Shown: piece after piece, positions 33,258-41,945 of the stretch
How positions within the stretch are numbered: position 1 is the first letter of the stretch
Layout of the letters: each line of letters begins with the position of its first letter
NCBI RefSeq assembly: GCF_029533155.1
Contig: NZ_JAIZDB010000022.1
Coordinates: 1-52,564, forward strand
DNA: 52,564 nucleotides
Direction: 5' to 3'
From: Psychrobacillus antarcticus
Lineage (GTDB): Bacteria > Bacillota > Bacilli > Bacillales_A > Planococcaceae
Made by a program: the position numbers and the translations under genes
The notes under the pieces: model-generated
The model's input: only the letters and a program-made list of their open reading frames with translations
Databases searched by the model: none
What the model was told of the DNA's origin: nothing

Positions 33258-34805
33258 ATGTATAAAATTGCTTATATCCCATTAGACGAACGCCCCTGTA
33301 ACTACTCCTTCCCAAACTTTCTTGGGGACAGAGGGACAGGTTCCTCGTCCCATGGAGAAGTGAATCTCATAAGACCAGATTTGAGCTTAATGGGGAATAA
33401 AAAAGTTCCAGGAAACATGGAAAAGATATGGGAATGGCTGTATGAGGAATCAGTAGATTCAGACGGACTAATTCTGTCATTAGATACATTATTATTTGGA
33501 GGAATCATTCCTTCTCGATTGCACTCTCTAACATTGGATGAATGCAGGAATGCACTCGCAAGGCTTTCCGGTATTAAGGAAATACATCCAGACGTAAAAA
33601 TATATGCATCCAACTTAATCATGAGATGTCCCAAGTATTCAAGTAGTGACGAAGAGCCGGATTATTACGAAGACTGGGGAAGTGAGATTTTTCAATACGG
33701 GGAATTGCATCATCTGATTTCAGCCAATGTAGCATCTGAGGAAAATCATAAGCAGTACGAAAACTTAAAGCAACAAATACCACAAGAAATAATAGATGAC
33801 TATTTATCTAGAAGGAAAATCAATGTAGAGGTCAATAAGCTTGTCCTTGAGTATGTGAATAACGGCTTGATTGATTTCTTGATCATTCCTCAAGATGATT
33901 CCGCACCTTACGGATGGACTGCGATTGATCAACAAGAAGTTAGAGGAGCGATTGCCTCTCATAATCTTGAGCTAGATGTGTATATGTATCCCGGCGCAGA
34001 TGAAGTCGGCTGTACATTGTTGGCGAAAATGATCAACAGCTTTAAAGGGAAGAGACCATTGGTATATCCAGTTTTCTCAAGTACACAAGGTCCGTCTGTC
34101 ACACCGTTATATGAGGATCGTCCTTTAATGGAAACTCTTAAATATCAAGTTTTAGCAGCAGGTGGACTTATTACCTCAAACCGGTCAGAAGCTGACTTTG
34201 CATTATTCGTGAATTCGCCAGTAGAGCCGATGATGGAAGCAGCCTACCAAGACAATCTTAGTACAAAATATCAGGTGAATCGAAATCTAATTGATTTTGT
34301 GGAACAACTTGATTTTACAATGAATGAAAGAAACATCCCATGTGTAGTGGCGGATGTTGCGTTTGCGAATGGCTCAGATTTGGCGTTCCTGAAACTAATG
34401 AAAAGAAAAAATCTTCTTTTTAAATTAGCTGGTTACGCTGGCTGGAATACGAGCTCAAATACGTTAGGAACATGCATTACACAAGGAATGCTTCACAATA
34501 TATATGGTAACACCCAAAAACATACTAATTTTCTAGCACTGCGTTATGTAGAAGATGCGGGATATTGCAGTTTTGTCAGAAATAATGTCACGAATACCAT
34601 CTTGCCTGAATTAGGTTATGACTACTTCCTTGTCGACGGAAAGAATGGAAGGGTTTCTGAAATTGTTCAGGAGCAATTGAAGGAGTTTATTAAGGAAAAT
34701 CTCATCGATGAAGATAACGAGATAAAGATCAAAAAGTGTTACATGCCTTGGAGTCGTATGTTTGAAGTCGGTCTGGAAGTTGAGAATATACGTAGAGTTA
34801 AATAA
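33258..34805 (+). CDS. DUF4127 family protein
   Basis: 515 residues. It opens IAYIPLDERPCNYSFP, the conserved start of DUF4127, and carries LDTLLFGGIIPSR, IIPQDDSAPYGWTA, MYPGADEVGCTLLAKM and GYAGWNTSSNTLG. The function is unknown; family members often lie beside glycan-degradation genes, as here. It is intracellular, with no signal peptide. Residues about 23-33 (GDRGTGSSSHG) are encoded by a dispersed intergenic-type repeat inserted in frame (33324-33351), so this copy may have altered activity or tolerate a loop there. AAGGGAG precedes the ATG. Confidence 0.82.
   Translation: MYKIAYIPLDERPCNYSFPNFLGDRGTGSSSHGEVNLIRPDLSLMGNKKVPGNMEKIWEWLYEESVDSDGLILSLDTLLFGGIIPSRLHSLTLDECRNALARLSGIKEIHPDVKIYASNLIMRCPKYSSSDEEPDYYEDWGSEIFQYGELHHLISANVASEENHKQYENLKQQIPQEIIDDYLSRRKINVEVNKLVLEYVNNGLIDFLIIPQDDSAPYGWTAIDQQEVRGAIASHNLELDVYMYPGADEVGCTLLAKMINSFKGKRPLVYPVFSSTQGPSVTPLYEDRPLMETLKYQVLAAGGLITSNRSEADFALFVNSPVEPMMEAAYQDNLSTKYQVNRNLIDFVEQLDFTMNERNIPCVVADVAFANGSDLAFLKLMKRKNLLFKLAGYAGWNTSSNTLGTCITQGMLHNIYGNTQKHTNFLALRYVEDAGYCSFVRNNVTNTILPELGYDYFLVDGKNGRVSEIVQEQLKEFIKENLIDEDNEIKIKKCYMPWSRMFEVGLEVENIRRVK
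33324..33351. repeat. GGGACAGAG repeat inside a coding region
   Basis: GGGGACAGAGGGACAGG followed by TTCCTCGTCCC matches a dispersed Bacillales intergenic sequence. It is in frame within the DUF4127 gene. Decayed relatives lie at 34808, 41900, 43013 and 27005. Confidence 0.6.
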
Positions 34806-34807
34806 AA

Positions 34808-34869
34808 TGGGACAGATTCCTGTTCCGAGTATAAATATGGTGGAAAGACGGACCTGTCCGTGTGACCCA
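34808..34869. repeat. GGGACAG-type intergenic repeat
   Basis: TGGGACAGATTCCTGTTCC at the left and GGACCTGTCC...GTGACCCAC at the right make an imperfect inverted pair in the gap between the DUF4127 and FAD oxidoreductase genes. Confidence 0.45.
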
Positions 34870-34886
34870 CAAAGGAGTTGCCGGTA

Positions 34887-36464
34887 ATGGGGAAGCAAGA
34901 ATCTACAGATGTTGTGGTGATAGGCGGAGGTTTAGGTGGTTGTATGGCCGCATTAGCTGTTGCCAAAATGGGTTTAAAGGTCATTATTACGGAAGAAACA
35001 GATTGGCTGGGTGGACAGCTTACAAGTCAGGCGGTACCTCCAGATGAGCATAAATGGATTGAAAAATACGGTAGTACCAACACGTATCGAGAATTTAGAA
35101 ATAGAGTACGTCAATATTATCGCGATAACTATCCACTTACAAAAGAAGCGAGAGAAAATGAAATACTAAACCCCGGAAATGGCTGGGTAAGTCGGTTAGC
35201 ACATGAACCAAAGGTTGCCTTAAAGGTAATTGAAGATATGCTTGCCCCATACCTAAACAGTGGGAAGATAAAAGTTCTATACAACTATAAACCCTTAGAT
35301 GCGAAGACAGAAGATGATATCGTAAAATCTGTCACCGTGACTCACATTGAAAAATCTCAAACAATTGAATTGATTGGTCAATACTTTTTAGATGCCACAG
35401 AATGTGGGGATGTTCTGCCAATTGCAGGGGTTGAATATGTGTCAGGTGCCGAGGCAAGAAACGAAACTGGAGAACCCCATGCTCTAGAGGAAGCAAATCC
35501 AATCGATATGCAATCTTTTACATATGTGTTTGCGGTTGATTATGTCGAAGGTGGCAATTTTACCATTGATAAACCCGAGCAGTTTGATTTTTGGCGCGAG
35601 TATATGCCAAGCTTCTCGCATCTGCCTCTTTTTAGCTGGTATGCAACAGATGCCGATGATACATCCAAGCTAAAACAATTTACGTTACTCCAAAATAATG
35701 AAGGAATTCCTTCATTATTTACCTATCGAAGAATACTAGATACAGAGAATATAGAAGGGGATTTATATGAAGGCGATATTTCCCTCATAAATTGGGCGCA
35801 GAATGACTATTTTCATGGTCCGATCTATGGAGTATCAGATGAGGAAATTGAAAAGAACTTATTCAATGCGAAACAACAAAGCTTATCTCTCTTGTACTGG
35901 CTACAAACAGAAGCACCGAGACTTGACGGTGGAAAAGGCTACCCTGGATTAAGACTCCGTAAGGATGTATTGGATACGGAGGACGGCCTTGCCAAATATC
36001 CATATATTCGAGAATCAAGAAGAATTAAGGCTGTATACACCATCACAGAAAAAGATGTCAGTAAAGAAATAAGAGGAGACCAAGGGATATGCGAGTATTT
36101 TGATAGTGTAGGTGTTGGAAGTTATCATCTGGATTTACATCATACAACGGTTTCCAAACGAAGCTTCTATATCCCAAATTATCCTTATGAAATTCCACTT
36201 GGTGCTTTATTACCAATCCGTGTAAAGAATCTACTCCCTGCTTGTAAAAATATCGGGACTACTCAAGTTACAAATGGATGTTACAGACTTCACCCAACGG
36301 AATGGAATATTGGAGAATCAGCAGGTTACTTAGTGGCGTATTCGTTATTAAACAATGTTATTCCTCATCAGGTAAGACAAGAGGAGGAATACCTAAAGGA
36401 TTATCAAAAACTTCTAGTAAATAACGGCATTCAGCTACATTGGCCAGAAGATATTGACCTATAG
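34887..36464 (+). CDS. FAD-dependent oxidoreductase (FAD_oxidored family)
   Basis: 525 residues. An N-terminal FAD Rossmann motif VVVIGGGLGGCMAALAVAK begins at about residue 9, with ITEETDWLGGQLTSQAVPPDE after it and FLDATECGDVLPIAGVEY near 170. A C-terminal flavin-contact region follows (LLPACKNIGTTQVTNGCYRLHPTEWNIGESAGYLV). This matches the FAD_oxidored (PF12831) group, commonly encoded with glycoside hydrolases and of unknown substrate. In this locus it may oxidise the sugar or an unusual substituent. AAAGGAG at 34871 sits properly for the ATG at 34887, not TTG 34878. Confidence 0.85.
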   Translation: MGKQESTDVVVIGGGLGGCMAALAVAKMGLKVIITEETDWLGGQLTSQAVPPDEHKWIEKYGSTNTYREFRNRVRQYYRDNYPLTKEARENEILNPGNGWVSRLAHEPKVALKVIEDMLAPYLNSGKIKVLYNYKPLDAKTEDDIVKSVTVTHIEKSQTIELIGQYFLDATECGDVLPIAGVEYVSGAEARNETGEPHALEEANPIDMQSFTYVFAVDYVEGGNFTIDKPEQFDFWREYMPSFSHLPLFSWYATDADDTSKLKQFTLLQNNEGIPSLFTYRRILDTENIEGDLYEGDISLINWAQNDYFHGPIYGVSDEEIEKNLFNAKQQSLSLLYWLQTEAPRLDGGKGYPGLRLRKDVLDTEDGLAKYPYIRESRRIKAVYTITEKDVSKEIRGDQGICEYFDSVGVGSYHLDLHHTTVSKRSFYIPNYPYEIPLGALLPIRVKNLLPACKNIGTTQVTNGCYRLHPTEWNIGESAGYLVAYSLLNNVIPHQVRQEEEYLKDYQKLLVNNGIQLHWPEDIDL

Positions 36465-36478
36465 GAAGGGTGAGAAAA

Positions 36479-37648
36479 GTGGACCAATCAAACATATTAT
36501 GGGTGGATTTTTTAGCAAACGGTACTCGATTGTTAGAGCCGGATAAAATGAAAGAGCTAATTCAACATGCCCTTAAAAGTAAGATTACGCATCTTATAGT
36601 TGATGCAAAAATCCCATATGGATTTACAACATTTCCAAGTGAATTTGCCTATCATGTTAGTGAAATGAAGGACGAACAGTATCATGCTTGGAAGGGTCGA
36701 GATTTTCTTCAAGAAATGATCCTTCATGCAAAAGGCTCAGGTCTGAAAATAATCGCAAATGTCGATATATTTGCTGAAGGAAATGGAATAGAAAAAGAAG
36801 GAATGGTTTATGACAAGCCCGAGTGGCAAGTTGTTCATTATAACCAGTCCCTTTCTAATATGCCAACAGCTGAGGAAAATCACAATGATCCAACTGTCTT
36901 TGTTAACCCGATTCACCCGGAGGTTGAAGCATATGAACTAAATATTATTCGAGAAATTGTGAGTACCTATGATATAGATGGTGTTGTTTTAGATAGATGT
37001 AGATATCCAAACATCTATGGAGATTTTAGCAATTTAAGTAAAGGGAAATTTGAAGATTATATCGGCCAAGAACTGAAAAACTGGCCAGAGGATATTATGA
37101 CTGTTGAGGAAAAGAAACCTATATTCGGTCCGCTTTTTCCAAAATGGGCAGAGTTCCGTGCTAAAAACATTAAAAACTTTGTTCAAAAAGCAAAAAGTGT
37201 GGTTAAAACAAAGAATTCAGATTTAATTTTTACAATATATGTGGGTTCATGGTATCCGCTATATTATAACGAAGGTGTCAACTGGGGGAGTGAAACCTTT
37301 CTCCCTTCATTAGAATGGGCTTCTGAAACGTATCATACAACGGGATATGCAGAGGAATTTGATTTTATCATGACAGGCTGCTACTACAATGAGGTTACGA
37401 TGGAAGAAGCAGAGAGCAATGGGAGACCTGCTAGTTGGTATAGTGTCGAAGGTGCGATTGATATGAGCAAGGAAGTTATTAATGGGAAAATTCCGGTGAT
37501 TGCTAGTTTATATTTGAAGGATTATACCAACAATGTTGAACAATTTAAGAAGGCTGTTCAGCTATGTAAAGAACGGTCCAACGGAGTAATGCTTTTTGAT
37601 ACGGTGTATTTAGAGGATTACAAATGGTGGAGCGAACTAGACCTTTAA
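36479..37648 (+). CDS. GHL10-like TIM-barrel glycoside hydrolase, intracellular
   Basis: About 389 residues. (beta/alpha)8-type elements: LIVDAKIPYGFTTFPSEFA, HAKGSGLKIIANVDIFAEGNG, VFVNPIHPEVEAYELNIIREI, YDIDGVVLDRCRYPN (acidic residue after beta-4), LIFTIYVGSWYP. This resembles the glycosyl-hydrolase-like 10/DUF187 group. No signal peptide, so it acts on imported oligosaccharides. AGGAAGGG at 36463-36470 favours the GTG at 36479 over GTG 36470. Activity is unassigned. Confidence 0.72.
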   Translation: MDQSNILWVDFLANGTRLLEPDKMKELIQHALKSKITHLIVDAKIPYGFTTFPSEFAYHVSEMKDEQYHAWKGRDFLQEMILHAKGSGLKIIANVDIFAEGNGIEKEGMVYDKPEWQVVHYNQSLSNMPTAEENHNDPTVFVNPIHPEVEAYELNIIREIVSTYDIDGVVLDRCRYPNIYGDFSNLSKGKFEDYIGQELKNWPEDIMTVEEKKPIFGPLFPKWAEFRAKNIKNFVQKAKSVVKTKNSDLIFTIYVGSWYPLYYNEGVNWGSETFLPSLEWASETYHTTGYAEEFDFIMTGCYYNEVTMEEAESNGRPASWYSVEGAIDMSKEVINGKIPVIASLYLKDYTNNVEQFKKAVQLCKERSNGVMLFDTVYLEDYKWWSELDL

Positions 37649-37681
37649 AATAATAATCCTAGGGAGGAGTAGGTAACTGGA

Positions 37682-38383
37682 GTGCATGAAATGGATAACA
37701 AACAAGCGTTTTTTGACAAAATTTATAAAAAGTTAGTCGTGTCTTGTCAAGCATTGCCTCATGAACCTCTTCATAGCTCCTATATCATGAGCAAAATGGC
37801 GGTGGCTGCAACCCAGGCAGGCGCAAGTGGCATACGGGCTAATAGTGTAGAAGATATTCATGAAATTAAAAAAGTAACTGACTTACCAATTATCGGGATT
37901 ATTAAACAGGACTATGACAATTCTGATGTTTTTATCACTCCAACAATGAGGGAGATTGATCTTCTTGTAAAAGAAGGGGTAGATATGATTGCATTAGATG
38001 CCACTATTCGAGTGAGACCTGATGGTTATACAATTACAGCGATTTTTCCAGAAATCAGAAGGAAATATCCACATCAACTATTTATGGCGGACTGCTCGAC
38101 ACTAGAAGAAGGTATTCAAGCAGAAAATTTGGGATTTGATGCTGCAGGAACAACATTATGTGGCTATACAGATTATACAAAGGGCGTAAAATTACCTAAC
38201 ATAGATTTGATTAAGCAGTTTGTTAATAATTTAACGATACCGGTAATTGCCGAGGGCGGAATCTCGTCACCAGAGGAATTAAAGGAAGTCTTTACAACTG
38301 GGGTTCACTCAGCTGTAGTTGGCTCAGCCATTACACGTCCGCAAGAAATTACAAAACGATTTTTACAAGTTATAGAGGACTAA
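37682..38383 (+). CDS. nanE: N-acetylmannosamine-6-phosphate 2-epimerase
   Basis: 233 residues. Converts ManNAc-6-P to GlcNAc-6-P. Clear NanE signatures: ASGIRANSVEDIHEIKK, IIGIIKQDY, LDATIRVRPDG, FMADCSTLEEG, GTTLCGYT, VIAEGGISSPEEL, VVGSAITRPQ. GTG start with AGGGAGGAG at 37661. The next gene is a ROK kinase, so phosphorylation then epimerisation is a complete ManNAc route. There is no sialic acid lyase (NanA) in the window. Confidence 0.94.
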   Translation: MHEMDNKQAFFDKIYKKLVVSCQALPHEPLHSSYIMSKMAVAATQAGASGIRANSVEDIHEIKKVTDLPIIGIIKQDYDNSDVFITPTMREIDLLVKEGVDMIALDATIRVRPDGYTITAIFPEIRRKYPHQLFMADCSTLEEGIQAENLGFDAAGTTLCGYTDYTKGVKLPNIDLIKQFVNNLTIPVIAEGGISSPEELKEVFTTGVHSAVVGSAITRPQEITKRFLQVIED

Positions 38384-38405
38384 GTCCCATTGAGGTGAGA
38401 GTGAA

Positions 38406-39287
38406 ATGAAAATATTTGCTGCCGATATCGGTGGGACATCGATAAAAATGTGCGTAACCGATGAGAATGGGAATATAGTGTTCTTTAACGAAGTTGAAAC
38501 GGAAAGTAAAAAGGGTGGACCTTCTATCATTCAAAAATTGGAGGATATAATCTCCAAGTACCCTGATATAGATGCAATCGGTATTAGTACTGCTGGACAG
38601 GTAAACAGTGAGGAAGGTTATATTATCTATGCAAATGACAATCTACCAAACTATACTGGTACAAGAATAAAGGATCTCTTAGAATCGAAATTTAACGTGC
38701 CTGTTAAGGTAGAAAACGATGTGAATGCAGCGGCTCTTGGTGAAAAATTTTATGGTACTGGTAAGGAGTATCGCGATTTTCTCTTTTTAACTTTCGGAAC
38801 AGGCATCGGCGGCGCTATTGTGATCGACTCAAAGCTGCATCGTGGTGTTACTGGGATTGCGGGAGAATTTGGTCATATGAACCTCTACCCTAACGGTATC
38901 CATTGTGGTTGTGGAAAACGAGGGTGCTATGAGCAATATGGATCCACAACAGCCTTGCTAAGAGAAGTAAAAAAAATATATCCAAACTGCACAAATGGTA
39001 GACATCTGTTTGAAATGATACAAGGTGGCGACAAGAGGTTGTTTGAGTTATTAGATACTTGGACAAATGAAGTGGCACTTGGTATTGCCAGTTTAATTCA
39101 TATCTTCAACCCTCCTTGTGTCATTTTAGGTGGTGGAGTTATGGAACAAGATATGTCGATCAAACTCGTTTCTGAAAAAGTTCAACAACACATAATGGAT
39201 AGCTATTCAGATGTGAAAATTTTGAAATCACAATTTGGTAATAAAGCTGGACTGTATGGGGCAATTTCATTGCATAAATTTAGCTAA
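38406..39287 (+). CDS. ROK-family sugar kinase, probable ManNAc/HexNAc kinase
   Basis: 293 residues. ATP-binding ADIGGTSIKMCVTD at the start, VENDVNAAALGE near 105, FLTFGTGIGGAIV, GEFGHM, and the zinc-binding ROK motif CGCGKRGCYEQYGS near 165. It lies directly after nanE (22-bp gap), as NanK often does, so N-acetylmannosamine kinase is the best guess; GlcNAc kinase or glucokinase cannot be excluded from sequence. GAGGTGAGAG precedes the ATG. Confidence 0.85.
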   Translation: MKIFAADIGGTSIKMCVTDENGNIVFFNEVETESKKGGPSIIQKLEDIISKYPDIDAIGISTAGQVNSEEGYIIYANDNLPNYTGTRIKDLLESKFNVPVKVENDVNAAALGEKFYGTGKEYRDFLFLTFGTGIGGAIVIDSKLHRGVTGIAGEFGHMNLYPNGIHCGCGKRGCYEQYGSTTALLREVKKIYPNCTNGRHLFEMIQGGDKRLFELLDTWTNEVALGIASLIHIFNPPCVILGGGVMEQDMSIKLVSEKVQQHIMDSYSDVKILKSQFGNKAGLYGAISLHKFS

Positions 39288-39304
39288 AAAAGGGGCTAAA
39301 TACA

Positions 39305-40018
39305 TTGAAAAAATGTAATCGTACATTTTATAGTTCTTATTTAAAGAAATCACTAGATTACATGGTTATAACTACTAGCGAGAATATTGAAGATGCTTAT
39401 CTCTTATACGTTCAGGATGGCAAGGATTATTTAGAGCTGGGAGGACTAGAGAAGGCCATTCAGAATGTAGTGCGTCTAAATCCTGAACTGGCTGACCATC
39501 TCGTATTCGTTCTAGTTCATCCTGGCGATTCGATTGAAAGATGGGAATCGTTTAGTAGAAAAGGAGCTTCCTTTCCTAATTACCTGCGTTTTATAAATGA
39601 TGAATTTATTCCTGATATTGAAAGTAATCTAGGAGTTGAGAAAATTAGTAAAAGAGGCCTTCTGGGAGATTCTTTAGCAGGTAATATTAGCTTAAATATC
39701 GCATTAGAAAAGCCGGAAATATGGACGCATGTATTGCTCCAGTCTCCGGCTGTTTCTGAGGGAGATATTAGACAGTTGGAGGCTTTAGATTTATCTACAT
39801 GGAATGTCTATCAAACCGTAGGAATCTATGAGGATGAGTTTGAATCTGCGATATCTGAGGAAAAATTATATATTTTGACAAGGAATCGCCAATTGTATAG
39901 AAGCTTTCTTTTAAAAAGTGTAAATGTAAGTTATATAGAATCTGAGGCCGAGCATCTATGGAAGGTTTGGGAAAGGGATTTACCAGCCGCATTGCAATTT
40001 TTTGTGAAGGAGGTTTAA
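39305..40018 (+). CDS. Alpha/beta-hydrolase esterase (esterase D/Fes-like)
   Basis: 237 residues, alpha/beta-hydrolase fold: LVFVLVHPGDSIERWESFS, nucleophile elbow GLLGDSLAG (serine near 123), histidine in EAEHLWKVW near 218. It resembles the putative esterase family PF00756, which deacylates carbohydrates or polyphosphates. TTG start with AAAGGGG before it. Within the locus it likely removes O-acyl groups from imported sugars (inference). Confidence 0.75.
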   Translation: MKKCNRTFYSSYLKKSLDYMVITTSENIEDAYLLYVQDGKDYLELGGLEKAIQNVVRLNPELADHLVFVLVHPGDSIERWESFSRKGASFPNYLRFINDEFIPDIESNLGVEKISKRGLLGDSLAGNISLNIALEKPEIWTHVLLQSPAVSEGDIRQLEALDLSTWNVYQTVGIYEDEFESAISEEKLYILTRNRQLYRSFLLKSVNVSYIESEAEHLWKVWERDLPAALQFFVKEV

Positions 40019-40019
40019 C

Positions 40020-41900
40020 ATGAAAATACATTTTACAGGTGATTTAACAGAGGTCATAGAAGGGATTGCAATCCTTAGTGATGAATTGGGAATACAAAGT
40101 GCTGAAGACGGATATCCAATTGAAGTGATAAATTGTCAAGGACATTTAGTTGTACAAAATAAAGATGGAAAAGGGCAAATCATCTTTGAAAACAAAATTC
40201 ATTTTTTTAGAGGGTTAGGACTATGGCTTCAGCACTTTGAAAAATGCAAAGAATTCCATCTAACTGAAGAACCTCAATTTGAAACAAGTGGTGCGATGGT
40301 TGATGTTTCGAGAAACGCAGTATTAACAGTCGATGGAATAAAAATGCTATTGAGTAAAATGGCCGTAATGGGCTTAAACATGGTAATGGTTTATACAGAG
40401 GAAACGTATGAGGTTCCGGGAATACCTTATTTTGGATATATGCGTGGAAGATACTCTGAGGATGAAATTCGAGAATGTGACGACTATGCCTTCCAATTAG
40501 GAATTGAAATGATACCATGTATTCAAACATTGGCTCATTTAAAGGAAGCCTTAAAATGGGGCTTTGCGAATGATATAAAGGATACAGAAGATATTTTACT
40601 AGTCGGCGAACCGAAAACCTATGAATTGTTAAAGAGAATGATAGTAGCAGCGTCGAGGCCGTATCGTACGAAGAGAATTCATATCGGAATGGATGAAGCT
40701 CTGCAGCTAGGGCGTGGAAAGTACATTGAAAAAAACGGGTATCAGAATCGATTTGAAATAATGAATCAGCATCTTCAGGAAGTAGTATCAATCACAGAGG
40801 AATATGGGTTGCAGCCGATGATTTGGAGTGACATGTATTTCAGATTGGCTTCTCAGAATGGAAACTATTATGACTTTGATTCATCGTTGTTGGATCAAGT
40901 TAAACAATCCATTCCAAACGTAAAAATGGTGTACTGGGATTACTATCATTCCGATGAAAGCTTTTATGAGGAAATGCTGAATACCCATAAAAAGATCGTG
41001 TCAGATCCACTTTTTGCTGGAGGACTGTGGACCTGGAATGGAATCTCTCCAAACTACGCGAGGGCATTTAGGAACTCGGAGGCGGCTTTAAATGCCTGCA
41101 GAAAAACAGGAGTTAAAGAGGTCTTTGCAACAATGTGGGGGGATAATGGAGCTGAAACTCCAATCCAAACAGCTCTTCCTGGATTACAACTATTTGCTGA
41201 ACATACTTATCATAAAGAAGTTAGTAGAGAGCATTTGGAAGAACGATTTACCTACTGTACAGGGTACAAGCTAGATGATTTTCTTTTATTGAATCAATTT
41301 GATGAAATCCCTGGAGTCATGGAGGATAACTTATATTCATCAAACCCTTCAAAGTTTTTACTATGGCAGGATGTGTTAGTGGGGCTGTTTGATGAAAATA
41401 TAAAAGGACTTCCTATCGCTGAGCATTACAAAGGTTTAATGGAGCAAATAGCGGCGGTTAAAGTACGTAATCAGGGCATGGATTTGTTATTTAGCTTTTA
41501 TGAGCAGCTAGCAAGGGTATTGAGCGTGAAAGCGGAGCTTGGTATTGATTTGAAGTCTGCCTATGATAAGCGGAATAAAATTGGAGTTAAGGTTTGTCTT
41601 GAAAAGCTTGAAATTCTTAAAGTAGAGGTTGATTCTTTACGAAAGGCACATAGAGAAGTCTGGTTTTCCGTTAATAAAGCGTTCGGATGGGAAGTTCTAG
41701 ATATTCGCTATGGAGGCTTATTGACAAGAATCGAAACGGCAGAGTACCGAATACATGGTTGGATAGAAGGCAAAGTAACCAAACTAGAGGAACTTGAAGA
41801 AGAGCGCCTTCGTTATGATGGTCCCGAACAATTTCCTGATAACGTAACATTGGGCAGAGGCGAAACATACAGTCGAATCGTAACAGCGGGGAGCATTTAG
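40020..41900 (+). CDS. GH20-like beta-N-acetylhexosaminidase, intracellular
   Basis: 626 residues. After an N-terminal domain the TIM barrel shows HIGMDEALQLGRGKYIEK with the acidic pair D225-E226 of GH20 enzymes, then LQPMIWSDMYFRLA, VYWDYYHSDESFY and GGLWTWNGISPNYA. GH20 enzymes release terminal GlcNAc/GalNAc by substrate assistance. It has no signal peptide, so it acts on imported oligosaccharides and supplies HexNAc to the kinase and epimerase. Starts one base after the esterase stop with GGAGG before the ATG. Confidence 0.82.
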   Translation: MKIHFTGDLTEVIEGIAILSDELGIQSAEDGYPIEVINCQGHLVVQNKDGKGQIIFENKIHFFRGLGLWLQHFEKCKEFHLTEEPQFETSGAMVDVSRNAVLTVDGIKMLLSKMAVMGLNMVMVYTEETYEVPGIPYFGYMRGRYSEDEIRECDDYAFQLGIEMIPCIQTLAHLKEALKWGFANDIKDTEDILLVGEPKTYELLKRMIVAASRPYRTKRIHIGMDEALQLGRGKYIEKNGYQNRFEIMNQHLQEVVSITEEYGLQPMIWSDMYFRLASQNGNYYDFDSSLLDQVKQSIPNVKMVYWDYYHSDESFYEEMLNTHKKIVSDPLFAGGLWTWNGISPNYARAFRNSEAALNACRKTGVKEVFATMWGDNGAETPIQTALPGLQLFAEHTYHKEVSREHLEERFTYCTGYKLDDFLLLNQFDEIPGVMEDNLYSSNPSKFLLWQDVLVGLFDENIKGLPIAEHYKGLMEQIAAVKVRNQGMDLLFSFYEQLARVLSVKAELGIDLKSAYDKRNKIGVKVCLEKLEILKVEVDSLRKAHREVWFSVNKAFGWEVLDIRYGGLLTRIETAEYRIHGWIEGKVTKLEELEEERLRYDGPEQFPDNVTLGRGETYSRIVTAGSI

Positions 41901-41932
41901 TGGGACGGCGAACCTGTCAGATTGACCTAGAA
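41900..41932. repeat. GGGACGG-type repeat fragment
   Basis: TGGGACGGCGAACCTGTCAGATTGACC between two genes of the locus resembles the GGACCTGTCCG...GACCCAC half of the repeat at 34808. Decayed. Confidence 0.35.
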
Positions 41933-41945
41933 AGAGGGATGAAAA

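Noticed and set aside
40207-40791. 194-codon frame antisense to the GH20-like gene
   Set aside because: Mirror of a strongly coding sense gene, no ribosome-binding site, low-complexity H/L/F-rich product.
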